Assembly (NCBI GenBank): GCA_019748295.1 | Contig: JAIEPT010000078.1 | Span: forward strand, 1-56,527 | DNA from: Gemmataceae bacterium | Lineage (GTDB): Bacteria; Planctomycetota; Planctomycetia; Gemmatales; Gemmataceae | Direction: 5' to 3' | Length of the DNA stretch: 56,527 nucleotides | Shown: in pieces, positions 52,954 through 56,527 of the stretch | How positions within the stretch are numbered: position 1 is the first letter of the stretch | How the letters are laid out: every line of letters begins with the position of its first letter | Made by a program: the position numbers and the translations under genes | The notes under the pieces: generated by a model | Database searches by the model: none | Told to the model about the DNA's origin: nothing | Seen by the model: only the letters and a program-made list of their open reading frames with translations

Positions 52954-54294
52954 TTGAACAACGTACGCGAAGACATCAACGTCCATCTCGAGAAGGCGAT
53001 CCTCGTTTCGGTCGCCCTTCCCTCCCGGCCCTGGGTCGGCAACGATCCGCTGGACGAAATCCGCGGCCTCGCCACCACGGCGGGAGCCGTCGTCGTCGGC
53101 GGCATCACCCAAAAACGCGAAGACGTCATCCCCGGAACCTACATCGGCAAGGGCAAACTCGCCGAACTGCATGCCATGGTGGAGGCGAAAAACGCCGATG
53201 TCGTGCTCTTCGACAACGACCTTTCGCCTGGGCAGGTACGCAACCTGGAAAAATCGACCGGCGTCAAAGTGCTCGATCGCAGCGAACTGATTCTCGACAT
53301 CTTCGCCACCCGCGCCCGTTCGGTCGAAGCTCGGCTTCAGGTGGAACTCGCCCAACTCGAATACTCGCTGCCGCGGCTTCGCAAGATGTGGAGCCATTTG
53401 TCGCGCTATTCCGGCGCCGGCATCGGAACGCGCGGCCCTGGCGAAACGCAGCTCGAAGAAGATCGCCGGCTCGTCGGTTCGCGCATTCGCGATCTGAAGG
53501 AGCGCCTGCGCTTGGTGCAGGCCCGCAAGGAACGCGAGGTCCGCAGCCGTACCGAGTTCGCCACCGTTTCGCTCGTCGGCTACACCAATGCCGGCAAGAG
53601 CACCTTGATGAACGCGCTCACCGGGGCCGACGTCTACGTCGAAGACAAGCTCTTCTCGACGCTCGATACTCGCACGCGGCAATGGCATATCGCCGACTGG
53701 GGCAAGGTGCTCCTGAGCGACACCGTCGGCTTCATCCGCGATTTGCCGCATCATTTGATCGCATCGTTCAAGGCGACGCTCGAAGAGACACGCCAAGCAC
53801 GCTTGCTGCTCCACGTCGTGGATGCGAGCAACCCCCACGCGGAAGAGCACATCACGGCCGTCAAATCCGTGTTGCACGAACTCGGGTGTGCCGACCGCCC
53901 GACGCTGCTCGTGCTCAATAAGATCGATCGCGTCGAGGACCCATCGGTGCTGCATGTGTTGCAGAAGCATCACCCGCACGCCGTTTCGATCAGCGCCGGC
54001 AAGAAGCAGCACATCGACCAATTGCGCGATGCCGTCGTTGAGATGCTCAGCGCGGATTACGTCGATGTTCGCGTCGAGATCGATGGGGCCGACGGCAAGC
54101 TGATCTCGTATCTCGGCGCTCATGCCGACGTGCATCGCCAGGAAACGCGCGACAGCCATGTCATTATGTACGCCTGGATTTCGCGGCATTTGCTGAAGAC
54201 GCTTCAGGAATCGGAAGCCAAGGTGGAGATCGTCCGCGACCCGTCGTTGACGGCCGCCAACGGCAAGCCCAAGTCGGACGCCGCCGATGAGTAA
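52954..54294 (+). CDS. hflX: Ribosome-associated GTPase HflX
   Basis: A 446-residue protein. The N-terminal HflX domain has LDEIRGLATTAGAVVVGGIT, TYIGKGKLAELHAMVEAKNA, VLFDNDLSPGQVRNLEKSTG and the glycine-rich SGAGIGTRGPGETQLEEDRR. The G domain has G1 GYTNAGKST near residue 209, G3 DTVGF and G4 NKID. It splits stalled or stressed ribosomes using GTP. The apparent start is TTG 52954 (MNNVREDINVHLEKAIL). Its stop overlaps the start of the next gene by 8 nt. Confidence 0.95.
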   Translation: MNNVREDINVHLEKAILVSVALPSRPWVGNDPLDEIRGLATTAGAVVVGGITQKREDVIPGTYIGKGKLAELHAMVEAKNADVVLFDNDLSPGQVRNLEKSTGVKVLDRSELILDIFATRARSVEARLQVELAQLEYSLPRLRKMWSHLSRYSGAGIGTRGPGETQLEEDRRLVGSRIRDLKERLRLVQARKEREVRSRTEFATVSLVGYTNAGKSTLMNALTGADVYVEDKLFSTLDTRTRQWHIADWGKVLLSDTVGFIRDLPHHLIASFKATLEETRQARLLLHVVDASNPHAEEHITAVKSVLHELGCADRPTLLVLNKIDRVEDPSVLHVLQKHHPHAVSISAGKKQHIDQLRDAVVEMLSADYVDVRVEIDGADGKLISYLGAHADVHRQETRDSHVIMYAWISRHLLKTLQESEAKVEIVRDPSLTAANGKPKSDAADE

Positions 54295-55429
54295 TCCGGG
54301 CGATCTGCCCGCGATCCTCGGCGGCGAGCCCGCCTTCCCCGAGGGGCCCCCCACTTGGCCTCCAGTCGATCCCGAAATTGAAGATGCCCTCCGTCAGGCG
54401 TATGCGGACGGTTCGTGGGGCCGTTATCACGGCCCGCACGTGCCTCGTCTCGAAGAGACGATGCGCGAGCACCTCGGCGTGCCGCACGTGCTGCTCTGCG
54501 GCAGCGGGACGTATGCTGTCGAACTTGCGTTGCGGGCGTCGAATATCGGCGCCGGCGACGAGGTGATCCTCGCGAGTTTCGACTTCCCGGGGAACATCCT
54601 GTCTGTTCTTGCCGTCGGCGCCATGCCGGTCCTGCACGATGTTCGTGCCGACGATCGGCAACTCTCGCTCGACGGCCTGCACCAAGCGATCACGCCCCGC
54701 ACGAAAGCGATCCTCGCCTCCCATCTGCATGGCGGCTTGGTGGACATGCAATCGCTGCGGAATTTCGGCGTAACTATCGTGGAAGACGCGTGTCAGTGTC
54801 CCGGCGCGATGATCAGCAACAAACCTGCAGGGACATGGGGCGATGTGGGCGTCTTCTCGTTCGGCGGATCGAAGCTGCTCACCGCGGGGCGCGGCGGCGC
54901 CATCGTCACCTCGTCGCCCGAGATCGCACAACGCGCCAAGACAATCAACCTCCGCGGCAATCTGGTCAACCCGTTGTCCGAATTTCAAGCTGCAGTACTG
55001 ATGCCGCAGTGGACGAAGTTGGCCGAGCGCAATTCGTTAAGGGCGGAAAATGCGACATTGCTGCTTCGCGAACTTGAAGGCATACCTGGATTGCGGATGT
55101 TCCCTTGCGTCGGCCACGGGAATCGACCAGCCTACTACAAAGTGGGATTCGAACTGGATGGCGAGAGGTTTGGTCTGCCGCGAGACAAATTCGTCGCCGC
55201 GATGCGAGCGGAAAACATCGCAATGGACGAGAGTTTCGCTGCTCAGCATCTCGGCCGATCGCCCAAGCGTTATCGCGCGGCGAGTTCGTTGAAGGAAGCG
55301 GAACGCGCCCACCGAAGCTGCGTCGTTCTGCATCATCCGGTGCTTCTGCAATCTCCCGAAGCGATGCGAACGATTCGCGATGCGGTGCTTCGTATCCGCA
55401 AGCATCTGCCCGAGTTGTCAAAAACCTGA
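54287..55429 (+). CDS. DegT/DnrJ/EryC1/StrS-family aminotransferase
   Basis: A 380-residue protein of the sugar aminotransferase family. It has the fold-type I features WGRYHGPHVPRLEETM, LCGSGTYAVELALRASNIGA then GDEVILASFDFPGN, VEDACQCPGA (PLP-binding Asp) and FSFGGSKLLTAGRGGAIVT (PLP lysine). Such enzymes transaminate keto-sugars, sometimes for cell-surface glycans. It overlaps hflX by 8 nt, so it is co-translated with a GTPase gene, an unexpected pairing. No sugar-nucleotide genes are adjacent. Confidence 0.9.
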   Translation: MSNPGDLPAILGGEPAFPEGPPTWPPVDPEIEDALRQAYADGSWGRYHGPHVPRLEETMREHLGVPHVLLCGSGTYAVELALRASNIGAGDEVILASFDFPGNILSVLAVGAMPVLHDVRADDRQLSLDGLHQAITPRTKAILASHLHGGLVDMQSLRNFGVTIVEDACQCPGAMISNKPAGTWGDVGVFSFGGSKLLTAGRGGAIVTSSPEIAQRAKTINLRGNLVNPLSEFQAAVLMPQWTKLAERNSLRAENATLLLRELEGIPGLRMFPCVGHGNRPAYYKVGFELDGERFGLPRDKFVAAMRAENIAMDESFAAQHLGRSPKRYRAASSLKEAERAHRSCVVLHHPVLLQSPEAMRTIRDAVLRIRKHLPELSKT

Positions 55430-55434
55430 GAACG

Positions 55435-55473
55435 AAAAATCGGCCCTGGGGACTACTTCATCCCGAGGGCCGA
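55435..55473 (-). terminator. Terminator of the GlsB/YeaQ-type gene
   Basis: On the minus strand TCGGCCCTCGGGA and TCCCCAGGGCCGA form a 13-bp stem (one mismatch) ending in TTTTT at 55435-55439. Confidence 0.72.
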
Positions 55474-55521
55474 ATCTATGGAATCGCCGCGAGTCGGCGG
55501 TCAATCAAAGGAGACGGTCAA

Positions 55522-55833
55522 TCACGGAAGGCGATCCGAGCGAGTAATGCTGCGGGTGCCGGTGGCGGCGAGGAAGATCCAAAGGACCAACGCTCCGCCG
55601 ATGACGGCCATGATCCAGCCTGGCCAAGCCGTTTCGATTGCATAGCCCGCGTTATCGGTGGTGAGGTTGGGGCCGAACAGCATCGAGCTGATGAAGCCGC
55701 CGACCATGGCTCCGACGATGCCGAGCACGATCGTCATGCCGATGCCGATATTTTGACGACCTGGGATGACCAGCCGAGCCAAGGCGCCGACGATGAGGCC
55801 CGCGACGATCCAACCGATAATGCTTCCGATCAT
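55522..55833 (-). CDS. GlsB/YeaQ/YmgE family stress-response membrane protein
   Basis: A 103-residue protein with three hydrophobic segments: MIGSIIGWIVAGLIVGALAR then LVIPGRQNIGIGMTIVLGIV, GAMVGGFISSMLFG and GWIMAVIGGALVLWIFLA. The GAxVGGF motif and overall layout are those of transglycosylase-associated (GlsB/YeaQ/YmgE) proteins; the third segment is also typical. The ATG at 55833 has AGGAG 7 nt upstream. It sits in the inner membrane and is usually linked to general stress. A terminator follows on the same strand. Confidence 0.93.
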   Translation of the reverse strand: MIGSIIGWIVAGLIVGALARLVIPGRQNIGIGMTIVLGIVGAMVGGFISSMLFGPNLTTDNAGYAIETAWPGWIMAVIGGALVLWIFLAATGTRSITRSDRLP

Positions 55834-56172
55834 GGCAATCTCCTGAGTTTCATTCCTGGTGAAGGCCCGCCAAGAGACGCCGAGGCGTCGAATACCGCGG
55901 CAACGTGTCGCGATGAACTGGCTGGCCCTGAATGGGGCTTGTTCGCTAACGACAGAATGAAATGCAAAGACCGTACCAGAATCGGACGTGGACAGCGGTC
56001 GTCGGGAAACCAATGTTCGGAATATCCTTGGCCGCTTGCCGCAGCAACCGAGGCGTGACGGCGCCGCTTGGCATGTTCGACCATGGCGCACGTGATGCCG
56101 CTTAGTCCTCTTCGGCGTATTCCTCAAGCAATCGCCTGGCGCAGCTGGCGACGCGTCCTGCAATAAACTTGC
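55834..56172. other. Intergenic region upstream of the YeaQ-type gene
   Basis: No gene supported. The promoter of the minus-strand YeaQ-type gene should lie near 55860-55950. The remaining open frames look accidental. Confidence 0.4.
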
Positions 56173-56363
56173 AGAGTGGTCCTCACGCTCCGCGTGAGGT
56201 CAGCGGCGATGCAAGGTCAGACGAGCCTTTCGTGGCGTCAAGTTTATCCAACTTGTCGGATTGGTTTTCGGAGAGTTCCGAACAAGCAGGAACTGACCGC
56301 CACGAAAAGAGTCGTCTGACCTTGCATCGCGGCTGACCTCACGCGGAGCGTGAGGACTACTCT
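56173..56363. mobile_element. MITE-like palindromic element, family R1 (copy C)
   Basis: A 191-bp copy starting AGAGTGGTCCTCACGCTCCG and ending GGAGCGTGAGGACTACTCT. It shares the inner CAAGTTTATCCAACTTGTCG arm. Here the complementary inner arm is partly eroded (AACAAGCAGGAACTGACC). A partial fourth copy starts directly after it (TCCTCACGTTCCGCGTGAGG, 56367-56440). Confidence 0.85.
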
Positions 56364-56452
56364 TAAATCCTCACGTTCCGCGTGAGGTCAGCGGCGATGC
56401 AAGTCACTCCGCCGAGGAAACAAGTTGTCTAACTTGTTTAAAGCATCTCCCA

Positions 56453-56527
56453 AATCGGGTAGGAGGGGGAAGTACTTCCCCCGTCCTCCCACACCACCGG
56501 ACGTACTCATCGTATCCGGCGGTTTCT
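56453..56527 (-). other. Possible 3' end of a group II intron (cut by the window edge)
   Basis: Read on the minus strand, the last 75 bp form a hairpin ACCGCCGGATACG...TACGTCCGGTGGT with an ATGAG loop, like a group II intron domain V, followed by GTGTGGGAGGACGGGGGAAG and the palindrome GGGGGAAGTACTTCCCCC. The same wording occurs at the 3' ends of bacterial introns carrying reverse transcriptases. The body of the intron would lie to the right of the window, so this is tentative. Confidence 0.4.

Overview
The window looks like part of a planctomycete chromosome (Planctomycetota; a Gemmatales- or Isosphaerales-like lineage is a guess). The signs are high GC, a DUF1559 pseudopilin-like protein, a secreted subtilase carrying the N-terminal LE.LEDR tag of planctomycete surface proteins, planctomycete-style leucine-rich repeat and CehA-like proteins, and a remnant of a planctomycete-type IS66 transposase. 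I saw no CRISPR array, rRNA or convincing tRNA.

Layout. 1-2.8 kb: the start of an RRM RNA-binding protein (cut by the window edge) and a Ski2-like helicase. 2.8-4 kb: a palindromic repeat and a decayed IS66 element. 4.0-9.0 kb (minus): a tightly overlapping RNA-repair operon, hen1, an ATP-grasp gene, then pnkp. 9.9-14 kb: a modular secreted subtilase and a truncated esterase lipoprotein. 14.3-18.4 kb: dnaG and rpoD behind a near-consensus promoter, with a nested palindrome between them and a 49-bp-arm hairpin after rpoD. 18.6-20 kb: a cobalamin riboswitch, a DUF1559 gene and a broken btuF-like gene. 20-26.5 kb (minus): a TPR protein, an LRR lipoprotein, HtpG, a secreted protein and a Nudix hydrolase. 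26.8-28.8 kb: a beta-decarboxylating dehydrogenase and a lipoprotein. 29.3-30.7 kb: rpsL, a small Cys-rich protein gene, rpsG. 30.8-42.5 kb: hemD, a DUF4432 epimerase, queE, PTS enzyme I, ispH, small membrane proteins, a winged-helix regulator, prs, and a coupled sugar epimerase/CehA-like pair. 42.5-50.9 kb: asnB, altronate/galactarate dehydratase, a DUF5131 protein and a large divergent Hsp70. 51.5-56.5 kb: two small envelope proteins, hflX and a DegT/DnrJ aminotransferase (overlapping), a GlsB/YeaQ protein, and a possible group II intron end at the right edge.

Gene co-operation. The clearest functional unit is the RNA-repair operon. Pnkp heals and seals broken RNA ends and Hen1 2'-O-methylates the 3' end before sealing. 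The ATP-grasp enzyme encoded between them, with 4-nt overlaps on both sides, has no role I can name and is the best candidate for an undescribed component. The second unit is the B12-riboswitch cassette, where the riboswitch precedes a pseudopilin-like gene and a damaged B12-binding protein gene.

Intergenic DNA is unusually structured. At least four families of long palindromic repeats recur across the window, including a roughly 195-bp MITE-like element with three full copies; one copy supplies the stop codon of a neighbouring gene.
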